Positions 15,963 to 23,947 of a DNA stretch of 46,247 nucleotides are shown here, piece after piece. The stretch lies in assembly GCA_030065855.1 (NCBI GenBank), contig JASJCT010000071.1, forward strand, positions 1 to 46,247. Reading direction: 5' to 3'. How positions within the stretch are numbered: position 1 is the stretch's first letter; each line of letters begins with the position of its first letter. The notes beneath the pieces are model-generated. The model saw only the letters and a list, made by a program, of their open reading frames with translations. It did not search any database and was not told the DNA's origin. The position numbers and the translations under genes were made by a program. This DNA comes from Myxococcota bacterium (lineage in GTDB: Bacteria > Myxococcota_A > Polyangia > JAAYKL01).

Positions 15963-16780
15963 AAGAAGCCTCCGAGAATGGGTACAGTGCCAGATTGGAT
16001 GATAACAGATAGGGATACAGCGCCATAAAATACCACCATGAAGACCAACGCGTTTAGCGAGGCTCTGGAGACTTCTACTGGCACGGCGGTTGGAGATCGG
16101 TCTACTTTCATGCCGTGATAGCACGCGATCAAGAACACACCGATCCCGCCCACGACTATTTTTAGGGCAAACGCCAGGAGATCAGCAGGTGAGACCGCTG
16201 ACACCACGGCACTGAAATAGAGGTCAGCCGGGATAGGTACGAGCAGTCGGGCGATGAGGAATCCGCCGATCAGAGCGGCAATGCCGAACAGGACATTAAG
16301 CGCCAAAAGGGAGAAAAGACCACCAAATAAGCGCGGGGTAATGAGATGGCGTATGGGAGAAATGCCCATCACTTCGAGGGCTTCGATCTCCCGCTGGACC
16401 CGCATCACGCCGAGCTCGGCTGCAATGGCTGTGACCGATCGAACGATGATCACACCTCCGGTCAACAGGGGGCCAATCTCCCGCAGCACCACGACCGTGA
16501 CCATTTGACCCAGGCTTTCAGCCCCAGATAGGGAACCAATACCGCCAATGCCCTCGACAATGGCAAAGACACCTACGGCAATCCCAAGGGCGACCACCGG
16601 TCCGACCGCCTGCACCCCGGTGAAATAGATCTGAAACAACACCTGGCGCCAGAAATCCCGTTGGCCCAGATCGCGCTCTGTCCATACGACTTTTACAGAG
16701 AGATAGAGCAGTCCGACCAGAAAAACGCCATACCGAAACAGATCGACGGTGGCTTTGCCGATCCTGTCTATCCAAACCAA
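15959..16780 (-). CDS. mlaE: MlaE-family ABC lipid transporter permease
   Basis: 273 residues from the TTG at 16780, selected because GGAGG sits 5 nt upstream; the frame continues to TTG 16807. The protein has the MlaE/Ttg2B layout: an N-terminal amphipathic segment, the conserved YFTGVQAVGPVVALGIAVG helix, REIGPLLTGGVIIVRSVTAIAAELG, and the EIEALEVMGISPIRHLITPR coupling region, then further membrane helices. It forms the inner-membrane core that exchanges phospholipids with MlaD. First gene of the operon, overlapping the pseudo-ATPase gene by 4 nt. Divergent from the TPR/cNMP gene at 16918. Confidence 0.93.
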   Translation of the reverse strand: MVWIDRIGKATVDLFRYGVFLVGLLYLSVKVVWTERDLGQRDFWRQVLFQIYFTGVQAVGPVVALGIAVGVFAIVEGIGGIGSLSGAESLGQMVTVVVLREIGPLLTGGVIIVRSVTAIAAELGVMRVQREIEALEVMGISPIRHLITPRLFGGLFSLLALNVLFGIAALIGGFLIARLLVPIPADLYFSAVVSAVSPADLLAFALKIVVGGIGVFLIACYHGMKVDRSPTAVPVEVSRASLNALVFMVVFYGAVSLSVIIQSGTVPILGGFF

Positions 16781-16917
16781 TGACGCCTCCACCACGTTGC
16801 AATTCAATCAAAAAAAATAAATACTATTCTAGAATTAGTAGCACGCCGCATTGGCGGACGCCAAAAAGATGGAACAGGGCGTGCCATTTCATTTGTTACC
16901 CAGAGGAGAAAAACCAC

Positions 16918-18288
16918 ATGGCACTGACATTGAGAGACCTAAAAGACGATGCCGCGGCCAAGCTGGCCGCTGGTCAGCCCATCGATGCGCTGAGGATTTA
17001 CCATCTGATCCTCTTAAATATGCCGCTGGATTTTCAGCTGCGACTGCAGATCGGCGATGTATTGGTAGGGCTCGGCAAAAACGATGCTGCACAGACCGTA
17101 TTCAATGCGGTTGCAAAACATAATATTCGATCTGGTGAGCCGCTGCAGGCCATGGTCGCACTCAAGCGGTCTGCTGCCCTCGGGGCAACCGCTGACGCCA
17201 TTGTGGCCGACCTTGTTAGAATGTACGCATCAGAATCCGGAACTGTGGGTCGCGGTCTCAGGCCAGCACCTGTGGACGACAGTATCGACATACCCGAGGG
17301 TGCTGCGATTGCTGCAGAAATGCCAGAAAACACGCTCATTTCTGAGACCACTCAAACAGCCTCCCGCATTGAAAATATCGTGGATTATCCAAAAACTGTA
17401 CCACCGATTCCGATTCTCTCAACCGTGACAAGTCAGGCCTTTGCACGGTTGTTTGAAAAATTGACCCTGAAGCAGTTTGTGCCTGGCGATTTTGTCATTC
17501 GTCAAGGCGAGCCAGGGCAGGAGATCTATTTTTTGGCTCGCGGCACTGTAGACGTGGTGTGCAAGGGTGGCGACCCTGCTCCTGATGAAGATCTCGTGCA
17601 CCTGGCGCGCCTCGGGCCGGGGTCCTTGTTTGGCGAAATGGCGCTCGTGAGCACGGATCCCAGGTCAGCATCTGTGATCTGCGAGACCCCAGTGGACGCA
17701 CTGCAACTAAAACGCGCCGACATCGAGGTGCTCAGCGAAAAACTGCCGACAGTGGCCGCTGCCATGAAGCGATTCACCCGCGAGCGGATGATTCACAACC
17801 TGTTTGCCACCAACCCGCTGTTTAAACCCTTTAATGCTGAGTCCCAGAAAAAACTCCTGGCCCAATTCACTGGCCATGAGATTCCCAAAAATACCATCTA
17901 CCTCGAGCAGGGCCAGCCAGGGAAGGGACTCTATATTATTTTACAAGGCCGAGCAGAGGTATTAAAATGGGAAGACGAGGCATATACCAGAGTTGCTGAC
18001 TTGGGACCCGGAGATGTGAGCGGCGAGATCAGCCTTCTCTATGAAGAGCCGATTTCCGCCACTGTTCGAACCACCACGCCTGCCACTGTACTGTTCTTAG
18101 CGAGAGAACTATTTACGCCTATAGTAAATGCCTTTCCCGAGCTGCTCGCCTACTACAACCGGCTGGCCGAATCCCGGCTTGCGGATACTGAATTTAAGCT
18201 CATGCAACGCAAGGTAGTGGACGATGATTTTATCGAATCCATCGAAGACAGCGATGAACAACTCGACGATGACATCATATTCATTTAA
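16918..18288 (+). CDS. TPR protein with two cyclic-nucleotide-binding domains
   Basis: 456 residues; AGGAG lies 9 nt before the ATG. Residues 1-100 form TPR-like helical pairs. After a variable linker come two cNMP-binding domains. The first (about 180-300) has a canonical phosphate-binding cassette, FGEMALVSTDPRSASV, with Glu240 and Arg249. The second (about 315-425) has SGEISLLYEEPISATV, keeping Glu370 but with Ile379 where the phosphate-binding Arg should be, so it probably does not bind cAMP or cGMP in the usual way. There is no DNA-binding domain; the tail is very acidic (DDDFIESIEDSDEQ). It is an adaptor-type sensor, followed after 11 nt by the T3SS-type ATPase gene, with which it is presumably cotranscribed. 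Confidence 0.85.
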   Translation: MALTLRDLKDDAAAKLAAGQPIDALRIYHLILLNMPLDFQLRLQIGDVLVGLGKNDAAQTVFNAVAKHNIRSGEPLQAMVALKRSAALGATADAIVADLVRMYASESGTVGRGLRPAPVDDSIDIPEGAAIAAEMPENTLISETTQTASRIENIVDYPKTVPPIPILSTVTSQAFARLFEKLTLKQFVPGDFVIRQGEPGQEIYFLARGTVDVVCKGGDPAPDEDLVHLARLGPGSLFGEMALVSTDPRSASVICETPVDALQLKRADIEVLSEKLPTVAAAMKRFTRERMIHNLFATNPLFKPFNAESQKKLLAQFTGHEIPKNTIYLEQGQPGKGLYIILQGRAEVLKWEDEAYTRVADLGPGDVSGEISLLYEEPISATVRTTTPATVLFLARELFTPIVNAFPELLAYYNRLAESRLADTEFKLMQRKVVDDDFIESIEDSDEQLDDDIIFI

Positions 18289-18299
18289 ATAGTCTCTTC

Positions 18300-19619
18300 A
18301 TGGCCTCGCTTATCCGTGTAAATGAGCTCAAGAAACAGGCAGATACGTGTGCTTTTCCAGTTTGTCATGGCAAAGTGACCGGTGCCGGTGCTGTGTGTGT
18401 CCAGGCCGTGCTGCCAGGTGCCCGGGTTGGGTCACGCGTTGTTATCGAAAGGTCTCAACAAGATAAGGTTCACGCTGAAGTAGTGGCATGTGAGGGCACG
18501 CGCGTTGAATTGCTCCCCCTTGCGACCACCACGGGTATCGGCCCTGGGGATAGGGTGACCCTTACTGCCGACCAGGATGTTATTTCCTGTTCGTCCGCGC
18601 TGCTCGGCCGCGTTATTGACCCCATGGGTATGCCGCTGGATGGGGGTAAGGCCCTGCCCCATAATGACCTGTGGCCCCTAGATCGGGCTGCTCCAGATCC
18701 ATTGGCGAGGAAACCCATTTCCGAACTGCTCGTTACAGGTGTTCGCGCCATTGATGGATGCCTGAGCCTAGGTCTGGGTCAACGCATCGGTTTGTTTGCC
18801 GGACCCGGCCTCGGCAAGTCGACCCTGCTCGGTACACTGGCGAAGCGTGCCCAATGCGATGCCTGCGTTATCTGCTTGGTTGGTGAGCGGGGCCGCGAGG
18901 TGCGCGCATTTTTGGATCAGACATTGGGTCCCAAGGGGCTCGCCAAGTCCGCGGTGGTGTTGGCGACTGCTGATGCCCCTCTGCTCGTTCGGGCCCGGGC
19001 CATGATCACAGCGACCGCCGTGGCTGAGTGGTTTCGCTCCCAAGGACGACACGTCCTTTTGCTCGTGGATTCACTCACCCGTGCGGTTCGAGCGCGGCGA
19101 GACATCGCATTGGCCCTTGGAGATGCACCTGCGAGGAACGGATTTCCAGCGGCATCCTTTGCAACATTGCCTGGCCTTGTCGAAAGAACCGGTCGCGACG
19201 CCGTGGGATCCATCACAGCTATCTACACGGTGCTCACTGAGGGGGATAGCGGAGATCCGATCGCCGAGGAGGCCCGCTCCCTTCTGGACGGCCACATCGT
19301 ACTCTCGGCCAAGCGCGCCCGGGCCGGGCAATGGCCAGCCATCGACATCACCAGATCGGTCTCGCGGGTCATGGATGTGGTGGTCTCACCAGAACACCGC
19401 ATGGCCGCACGCCATCTAAAGCGACTACTAGGGGCGTACGAAGAGCAGGAGGATCTCATCCTGATGGGCGCCTACTGCCGGGGTACTTCCTCGGATACCG
19501 ATCTGGCCCTGGACCGCAAAGATCAAATCGATGCTTTTTTAAGACAAAACAGCGAAGACTCACCGTCTTCGCTCAAAGCAACCATCGGGGCACTCGCCGA
19601 TATCACCCGGGGGATGTGA
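18300..19619 (+). CDS. FliI/SctN-family export ATPase (orphan)
   Basis: 439 residues. Clear FliI/YscN-type ATPase: N-terminal beta-barrel region, Walker A GPGLGKST (Lys173), GERGREVRAF, Walker B VLLLVDSLTRAVRARRDIAL, and the following FPAASFATLPGLVERTGR segment. In the family the protein forms a hexamer at the export gate of flagella or type III injectisomes and unfolds substrates. No other export-apparatus gene (FlhA/SctV, FliP/SctR, FliH/SctL) is in the window. It follows the cNMP-binding protein gene by 11 nt; the ATG has no evident Shine-Dalgarno, which suggests coupling to upstream translation. It could serve a distant type III system or a divergent export function. Confidence 0.9.
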   Translation: MASLIRVNELKKQADTCAFPVCHGKVTGAGAVCVQAVLPGARVGSRVVIERSQQDKVHAEVVACEGTRVELLPLATTTGIGPGDRVTLTADQDVISCSSALLGRVIDPMGMPLDGGKALPHNDLWPLDRAAPDPLARKPISELLVTGVRAIDGCLSLGLGQRIGLFAGPGLGKSTLLGTLAKRAQCDACVICLVGERGREVRAFLDQTLGPKGLAKSAVVLATADAPLLVRARAMITATAVAEWFRSQGRHVLLLVDSLTRAVRARRDIALALGDAPARNGFPAASFATLPGLVERTGRDAVGSITAIYTVLTEGDSGDPIAEEARSLLDGHIVLSAKRARAGQWPAIDITRSVSRVMDVVVSPEHRMAARHLKRLLGAYEEQEDLILMGAYCRGTSSDTDLALDRKDQIDAFLRQNSEDSPSSLKATIGALADITRGM

Positions 19620-19943
19620 TGTTTCAGCGTGCTTGTCAACTGTCTATGACCCCCCTTGGTTTGTCTATTGTCTTCTCAATGTGCCTCGACTAAATGGTCG
19701 ATCCTTTGCGACGGTATGGTCGAGGTAGGCCATGGGTCAAAAGATCAACATTGGGCGTTGCAGAGATAATTCTCTAATTATTTGATTTCTCTGCATAAAT
19801 AAGGTTCTTCGTTTTCCGTCTATTTGCCGTTTTGGCATTTGTCTTGCTTCTAACAGGACCGCCGGCGCGAATCGGGTACTTACTGATGACGAAAGTTACC
19901 CTTTGTTTGATCACAAAAGCCGAACGGCTTGATGGAGGAAAGT
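19620..19943. other. Intergenic region without a recognised gene
   Basis: 324 bp. It contains a 7-bp inverted repeat GCAGAGA/TCTCTGC (19760-19766 and 19788-19794, loop 21 nt) in AT-rich DNA, and two copies of ATGGTCGA near 19692 and 19715. No T-run follows the stem, so a terminator is not convincing. The promoter for the lipoprotein at 19944 presumably lies here. Confidence 0.4.
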
Positions 19944-20468
19944 ATGAAAAAGAAGTATACCCTGCTTGTTTTGATTTCAATGACGGTTGCTCTCTTGTCT
20001 TGCGGCAATTCGGACGATACGTCTGAACCGACGGAGGAAAGCACCGACTCCCAATCTGACACCGGCGGTGACACCGATACTGACACTGACACTGACACTG
20101 ACACTGACACCGATACCGACACCGATACCGACACCGATACCGACACCGATACCGACACCGACACGGATGCGGATACAGACACGGGTACGGATACCGATAC
20201 CGACACAGATAGTGATACAGACACTGGGACGGATACCGATAGTGATACGGATACGGACAGTGAAACGGCCACTGACACTGATTCAGAGACCGAAACAGAT
20301 ACAGACACCCATTCTGGAGATGGCGGACCAGAGACAGATTGCCCAGAGCCGTATACTTGTGCCGGCCCTGGCGCGTGCGTTCCAGGCACCGAGCAGGAAC
20401 AGTACAGTTGTCCTGGCATGAAGATTTGCTGCATAAAAAAAGAAGGCTTTGATGGTGGAACTGATTAA
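19944..20468 (+). CDS. Small Asp-Thr-stalk lipoprotein with Cys-rich C-terminus
   Basis: 174 residues from the ATG at 19944, with GGAGGA 4 nt upstream; an in-frame TTG at 19929 lies before that signal and is unlikely. The signal peptide MKKKYTLLVLISMTVALLSC ends in a lipobox (Cys20). An Asp-Thr linker of about 80 residues leads to a compact domain of about 40 residues with six or more cysteines (DCPEPYTCAGPGACVPG, then CPGMKICC), which should be disulfide-bonded. It converges with the beta-barrel gene 7 bp away. Likely a surface-displayed small binding domain on a stalk; function unknown. Confidence 0.8.
   Translation: MKKKYTLLVLISMTVALLSCGNSDDTSEPTEESTDSQSDTGGDTDTDTDTDTDTDTDTDTDTDTDTDTDTDTDTDADTDTGTDTDTDTDSDTDTGTDTDSDTDTDSETATDTDSETETDTDTHSGDGGPETDCPEPYTCAGPGACVPGTEQEQYSCPGMKICCIKKEGFDGGTD
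20070..20312 (+). repeat. GACACx/GATACx hexanucleotide repeat encoding an Asp-Thr stalk
   Basis: About 40 imperfect hexamers. The first part is almost pure GACACT/GATACC alternation and the end grades into Asp-Ser/Glu-Thr, suggesting an older, diverging 3' side. Confidence 0.88.
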
Positions 20469-20475
20469 AGAAACC

Positions 20476-21606
20476 CTACCAGGAAAGATCCACTGCCAAT
20501 CCAAGGACGTGCTGGTCTGTGTTGTAAATTGCGTCGTTAGACCATTGCCGTAGATAACCGTAAGTCAACGCCACAGTTATATTTGGAATAGATGCAACAT
20601 CGCCTTCATCAGGCAACCAGTTGTATTGGATAGCGCCGCCTGGGCCAAAGCGCTGATCTTGCCTGTCCGTGTCTCGGTGCCCCTGGTTGTTATTGCCGTT
20701 CTCATTAGATACGAGCCATCCAGTGTAGGTCCTTGTTTCGTATTGCAAGTCCCACCCAAGCATCCAACCTGTGGTGAATATCTGCTTGAAACCCAACCCA
20801 ATGCGGTGTCCGGAGAACAGGAAGTCTTCTCCAATGTAGTTGAATTCAGTGGTGCTGAAGTTTCTCAAGATCAGCCCGCACTCGTCGGCATTGTGCAGAT
20901 AGGCATAAGTCCCCCGTAAGCCGGCAGTGGTCCAGAGTCCCTGGCTAATATCCATGCCGAGTACGAGTTGCTGATCCCGCGTGTCTTCTGTGAGGGATAG
21001 GTCCTGTCTTGGGTAAAGACGATGACCATATGCTGCGTTGGGGCTGATAGTTGTGCGGGTTTGCATCGTGAATGTGACACTCCCACGTATCCAGGTGTCA
21101 AAGGAATCCGATGGGGGATCGTTATAAAAAAGGCGATAGCCTGTTTCGAGGGATAGCGTCCACCGCAACCAGAGTGTCGGCTCCATTACCAGGGAGACAT
21201 CAAATGTAGGTGAGACAAAATTGATTGAGGCATAGGTATCGGTATTCTTCTGTGCGTCAAAGGAGAGCTCGGCACTGACCCCGTTCTCATCCTCATTGCC
21301 CCAAGTCGGATTGAAAATCGCGTATAGGGCATGTTTATGAAAGAAAAGGTCGGCATGATTCAAATAGATGTCTAGATGCCCGGCGTATCCCAATGACCAT
21401 AGATCGGCAAACGCTGCACCCACATCTAAATCCGGTGCAATGACCAAGTCCTGTTCAGGCCATGCATCCAAGTAGACGTTGCTGATATAGCGCGCGCCGA
21501 CACTGGCATCTGCGTATAAATCAGCTGCCAGGGCTCTTATCGGCAGTAGGTAAAGGGCAATCGCGAAAATGGAGAGAAGAGAATGCCTATCTGTTCGGGT
21601 TCCCAT
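20476..21606 (-). CDS. Outer-membrane beta-barrel protein
   Basis: 376 residues from the ATG at 21606, which starts a signal peptide (SLLSIFAIALYLLPIRALAAD); the frame is open further upstream but that part has no export signal. The mature protein is a series of alternating strands with aromatic girdles (LWLRWTLSLETGYRLFY, MLGWDLQYETRTYTGW, ITVALTYGYLRQW). It ends in AVDLSW, a C-terminal aromatic of the type recognised by the BAM complex. It resembles uncharacterised outer-membrane beta-barrel proteins of about 14-16 strands. The start overlaps the end of the upstream small basic protein gene by 20 bp, so translation is probably coupled. It is the last gene of a minus-strand cluster with the VWA lipoprotein. 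Confidence 0.75.
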   Translation of the reverse strand: MGTRTDRHSLLSIFAIALYLLPIRALAADLYADASVGARYISNVYLDAWPEQDLVIAPDLDVGAAFADLWSLGYAGHLDIYLNHADLFFHKHALYAIFNPTWGNEDENGVSAELSFDAQKNTDTYASINFVSPTFDVSLVMEPTLWLRWTLSLETGYRLFYNDPPSDSFDTWIRGSVTFTMQTRTTISPNAAYGHRLYPRQDLSLTEDTRDQQLVLGMDISQGLWTTAGLRGTYAYLHNADECGLILRNFSTTEFNYIGEDFLFSGHRIGLGFKQIFTTGWMLGWDLQYETRTYTGWLVSNENGNNNQGHRDTDRQDQRFGPGGAIQYNWLPDEGDVASIPNITVALTYGYLRQWSNDAIYNTDQHVLGLAVDLSW

Positions 21607-21919
21607 GATGATGTTGGTGCTTGAGCATTCTACTGCCGCCTTTTGATCTTCCCTTTGAACGGTGTCGCTTCTTACGGCGAAACCGGTGTTCCATGCCGTC
21701 GTGGATGCCATCCCCATTCCGGTCGACAAAAACCTTTTCTGGCCGAGATCCCTTTTTGGTTTTCTGTTTTTTATTAGCTGATGCTGATTTGGATGACTTA
21801 CCCTTTTCTACTTTGACTTTCTTTGGTGCCTTTTCCTGCGCAATGGCAACAGTGGGGATGGCCAGCAAGCCGGTTGCTGCGATCATAAGAACCCAATATC
21901 TGAGCAGCTTAACCATCAC
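21587..21919 (-). CDS. Small exported basic protein with EF-hand-like loop, paralogue A
   Basis: 110 residues. A signal peptide (VLMIAATGLLAIPTVAIAQ) is followed by a Lys/Ser-rich stretch, the loop FVDRNGDGIHDG (an Asp-x-Asn-x-Asp-Gly calcium-loop pattern as in dockerin or thrombospondin type 3 motifs), and a strongly basic, His-rich tail. The same plan, FVDRNRDGVCD in a basic context, occurs in the gene at 23345-23755. The two flank the VWA lipoprotein gene and look like paralogues. Such a basic periplasmic or surface protein could bind polyanions, DNA or acidic Asp-Thr stalks; this is speculation. The 3' end overlaps the beta-barrel gene. Confidence 0.65.
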   Translation of the reverse strand: MMVKLLRYWVLMIAATGLLAIPTVAIAQEKAPKKVKVEKGKSSKSASANKKQKTKKGSRPEKVFVDRNGDGIHDGMEHRFRRKKRHRSKGRSKGGSRMLKHQHHHGNPNR

Positions 21920-21955
21920 ATCATCGTACCATGAACGACTTCTTCTTCAACCATG

Positions 21956-23320
21956 CTAAATCGGGTCTATGGTTTCGGTTTCGCATCCAAATTGGATCAT
22001 GATCTCCGCATTTGGGTCGCCTTGTATCCAGGCGCACGTCTGCGGACAAACATAAACCATGGTTGGGTCGTTGGGATCATCGTAGTACCAGGCGTTGTCC
22101 GCATTTTCACAGCTATCAACCGAATCGACCCGTCCGAGCAGATGGACCGTTCCATCGCCTGCCACGAATGCCATGTTGATCAGATTCGGATCCAGGGTTT
22201 CGCCCTCAGGCGGATCAGGAATCACCCATTCGCAGCTGAGCATTGCACTGTCTATCACTGACTCGGCCAGCTCTTCAAATACAGGATCAAAGTCCTGAAG
22301 ACATAGGTCACCGGATACGCCGTCGGTCATTTCGACTAGGGTCTTATAAACGGTCCAGTCCGGCGCTTGTCCTTCCGGCGCTGCAAACTCACAGCACGGC
22401 TCGTCTTGGCTGATGGCACATGCGGCATCCTTGCTCATGTAGGAAAATATGCCGTTGAATTGAAAATCGTTGAACATGAGCGGATCGAGTGCTTGTAATC
22501 CCTGGATGAACGCGTCTGGCAGTGTTTCGTCTGTGTCGTCTGAAACAATTACAAAATGCTTTACCGCACCTGGCCGCATCATCTCTGCCCATTGCGGGTA
22601 GGTTTCTATGGTTCTTTCCAAGCCTTTGACGCTCGGGACTCTCTCGCTCACATGCAGGTAGGTCGGAAGGTTGGTGTCACTGTATGGCCCATCTTCTGGA
22701 CAGCCGCCTTCGTCGCCCAAAGGCGGGTCTATGCAGATGCCATGGAACTTATCGTTATCACACTCCCCGGGCAGGCAGGAGATGAGAATGATCCGAACGT
22801 CGAGTCCGCTTTGGATAATTTCATTTGAAAAATGGTTCATATTCTCCCGGACTTCGTTGATTTCATCCAACATGCTGGGCGTATTATCGATAGTAAAGAC
22901 GATGTCCAGCGGCTGAAACACGTTCTCAGCCAGCTCGTTGACCGCGACGCATTCTTCGAATGAATCGGTGTCGCCTTCTGGTTCAGTGTCGCCTTCCGAA
23001 TTTGTATCCGCTTCTGTATCCGCGCCGATGCTCCCATCTACCGGTTCCGTTGATGCTGATTGATCTGAACAACCAAATGACATAAGGGACAAGCAGCCGA
23101 TAGTCATCCAGCAGATCCAACTAAGGGCTCGCGCAGAAATAACTTCCAAGTTTTTCGGGTCCAGATGTGCGTCGGATTTGGTGGGTGCGATAGAGCGAAA
23201 CCGCAGGCGTAGCAGCGCTACGTCGAGGATTTTGCGATTGAGCAACCGCCGAAGACGGCGTGCAGATGGGGTACGAAAACGGGAAGTTATTTTTGCGTGA
23301 GCCCTAAATAGATTGCGCAT
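21956..23320 (-). CDS. VWA-domain lipoprotein with element-derived N-terminal extension
   Basis: 454 residues; AGGAGG lies 6 nt before the ATG at 23320. The lipobox Cys is unusually late (Cys84, SFGC). After it come a short Asp/Glu-Thr linker and a von Willebrand A-type domain (LDIVFTIDNTPSM, a DxTxS-like metal site; HFVIVSDDTDET). Many cysteines follow in the C-terminal half. Such proteins bind ligands at the cell surface. The N-terminus is odd: residues 6-66 are Arg-rich and encoded by an inverted-repeat element (23124-23305). Removing them would join MRNLF to SWICWMTIGCLSLMSFGC, a textbook lipoprotein signal. The gene lies between two small basic paralogues and upstream of the beta-barrel gene. 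Confidence 0.82.
   Translation of the reverse strand: MRNLFRAHAKITSRFRTPSARRLRRLLNRKILDVALLRLRFRSIAPTKSDAHLDPKNLEVISARALSWICWMTIGCLSLMSFGCSDQSASTEPVDGSIGADTEADTNSEGDTEPEGDTDSFEECVAVNELAENVFQPLDIVFTIDNTPSMLDEINEVRENMNHFSNEIIQSGLDVRIILISCLPGECDNDKFHGICIDPPLGDEGGCPEDGPYSDTNLPTYLHVSERVPSVKGLERTIETYPQWAEMMRPGAVKHFVIVSDDTDETLPDAFIQGLQALDPLMFNDFQFNGIFSYMSKDAACAISQDEPCCEFAAPEGQAPDWTVYKTLVEMTDGVSGDLCLQDFDPVFEELAESVIDSAMLSCEWVIPDPPEGETLDPNLINMAFVAGDGTVHLLGRVDSVDSCENADNAWYYDDPNDPTMVYVCPQTCAWIQGDPNAEIMIQFGCETETIDPI
23124..23305. mobile_element. MITE-like inverted-repeat element inserted in a signal peptide
   Basis: Imperfect terminal inverted repeats of 24 bp: AGGGCTCGCGCAGAAATAAC at 23124 onward, and its inverse ending GTGAGCCCT at 23305, with 22 of 24 positions matching. 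The 182-bp body has no gene of its own but is open through the host gene. A smaller palindrome (GTAGCGCTGCTAC type) lies in the middle. A target duplication cannot be fixed; TA or TTA-like bases flank both ends. Element size and lack of a transposase fit a MITE moved in trans. Confidence 0.75.
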
Positions 23321-23344
23321 GGGGGCCTCCTGATGATGAAAATA

Positions 23345-23755
23345 CTATTTCATGCCTTTGACGGACTGCGTGCCGGTATTTGGTTTGCCTTGCCGTCTAC
23401 TTCTTTGAATCGACTGTGCGCCGTGTTTTGCGGCGCGATTTTTCTTGGACCACCGTTTTGTCGCCTTGTTTTGCTTTTGATGCCGATCACACACACCGTC
23501 TCGATTTCGGTCAACGAAAGCCACCGGAGGGGTGCCCTTTTGAGCCGCATTTTGATGCTTTTTTTGATAGGTGTGGCGGTGGTGATGTTGTTTCTGGGGT
23601 ACCTCACCGGTGGCTGCTTGTGTCTTTTTTTGGTTTTTCGCTCTCACATGCTTTTGATCCTTGCTTGGATCGGGCTCCTCACCCCTTCCTGTTTGAGACA
23701 CGAGGGCCAGGCAGAAGATTGTTGCACTGAACAAAATAAGACCGCGACATACCAT
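23345..23755 (-). CDS. Small exported basic protein with EF-hand-like loop, paralogue B
   Basis: 136 residues from the ATG at 23755, chosen for AAGGAG 7 nt upstream and for the signal peptide that follows (LILFSATIFCLALVSQTGRG). The mature part is Lys/Gln/His-rich, with the loop FVDRNRDGVCDRH in its centre and a basic tail. It matches the plan of the gene at 21587-21919, although the loop has Arg for Gly and a Cys. It ends 24 bp before the VWA lipoprotein gene on the same strand and is probably the first gene of the cluster 23755-20476. Function unknown. Confidence 0.65.
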   Translation of the reverse strand: MVCRGLILFSATIFCLALVSQTGRGEEPDPSKDQKHVRAKNQKKTQAATGEVPQKQHHHRHTYQKKHQNAAQKGTPPVAFVDRNRDGVCDRHQKQNKATKRWSKKNRAAKHGAQSIQRSRRQGKPNTGTQSVKGMK

Positions 23756-23900
23756 TTTTTTCTCCTTTGTTTGGATCGCATTGCGATCCCTTGGGGAATA
23801 CAGCAGGGCACATGCCAAAACCGGAGATGCTTCATTTTTATAATCTTATCAAAGTGTTAGCAGGTATTAGTCTGAAGAAGAAAAAGGTTTCGGCGACCGT

Positions 23901-23922
23901 TTCGTCGATCCCTTTCGACGAA
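23901..23922 (-). terminator. Candidate terminator after the sigma54 regulator operon
   Basis: Perfect 8-bp stem TTCGTCGA/TCGACGAA with a 6-nt loop, 26 bp beyond the stop of the regulator gene. On the minus strand a T-rich run (CCTTTTTCTTCTTC) follows after about 16 nt, too far for a classic intrinsic terminator. A second weaker stem, GGTCG/CGACC, lies at 23926-23942. Confidence 0.35.
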
Positions 23923-23947
23923 TTGGTCGACGATGACGACCGGGCTG

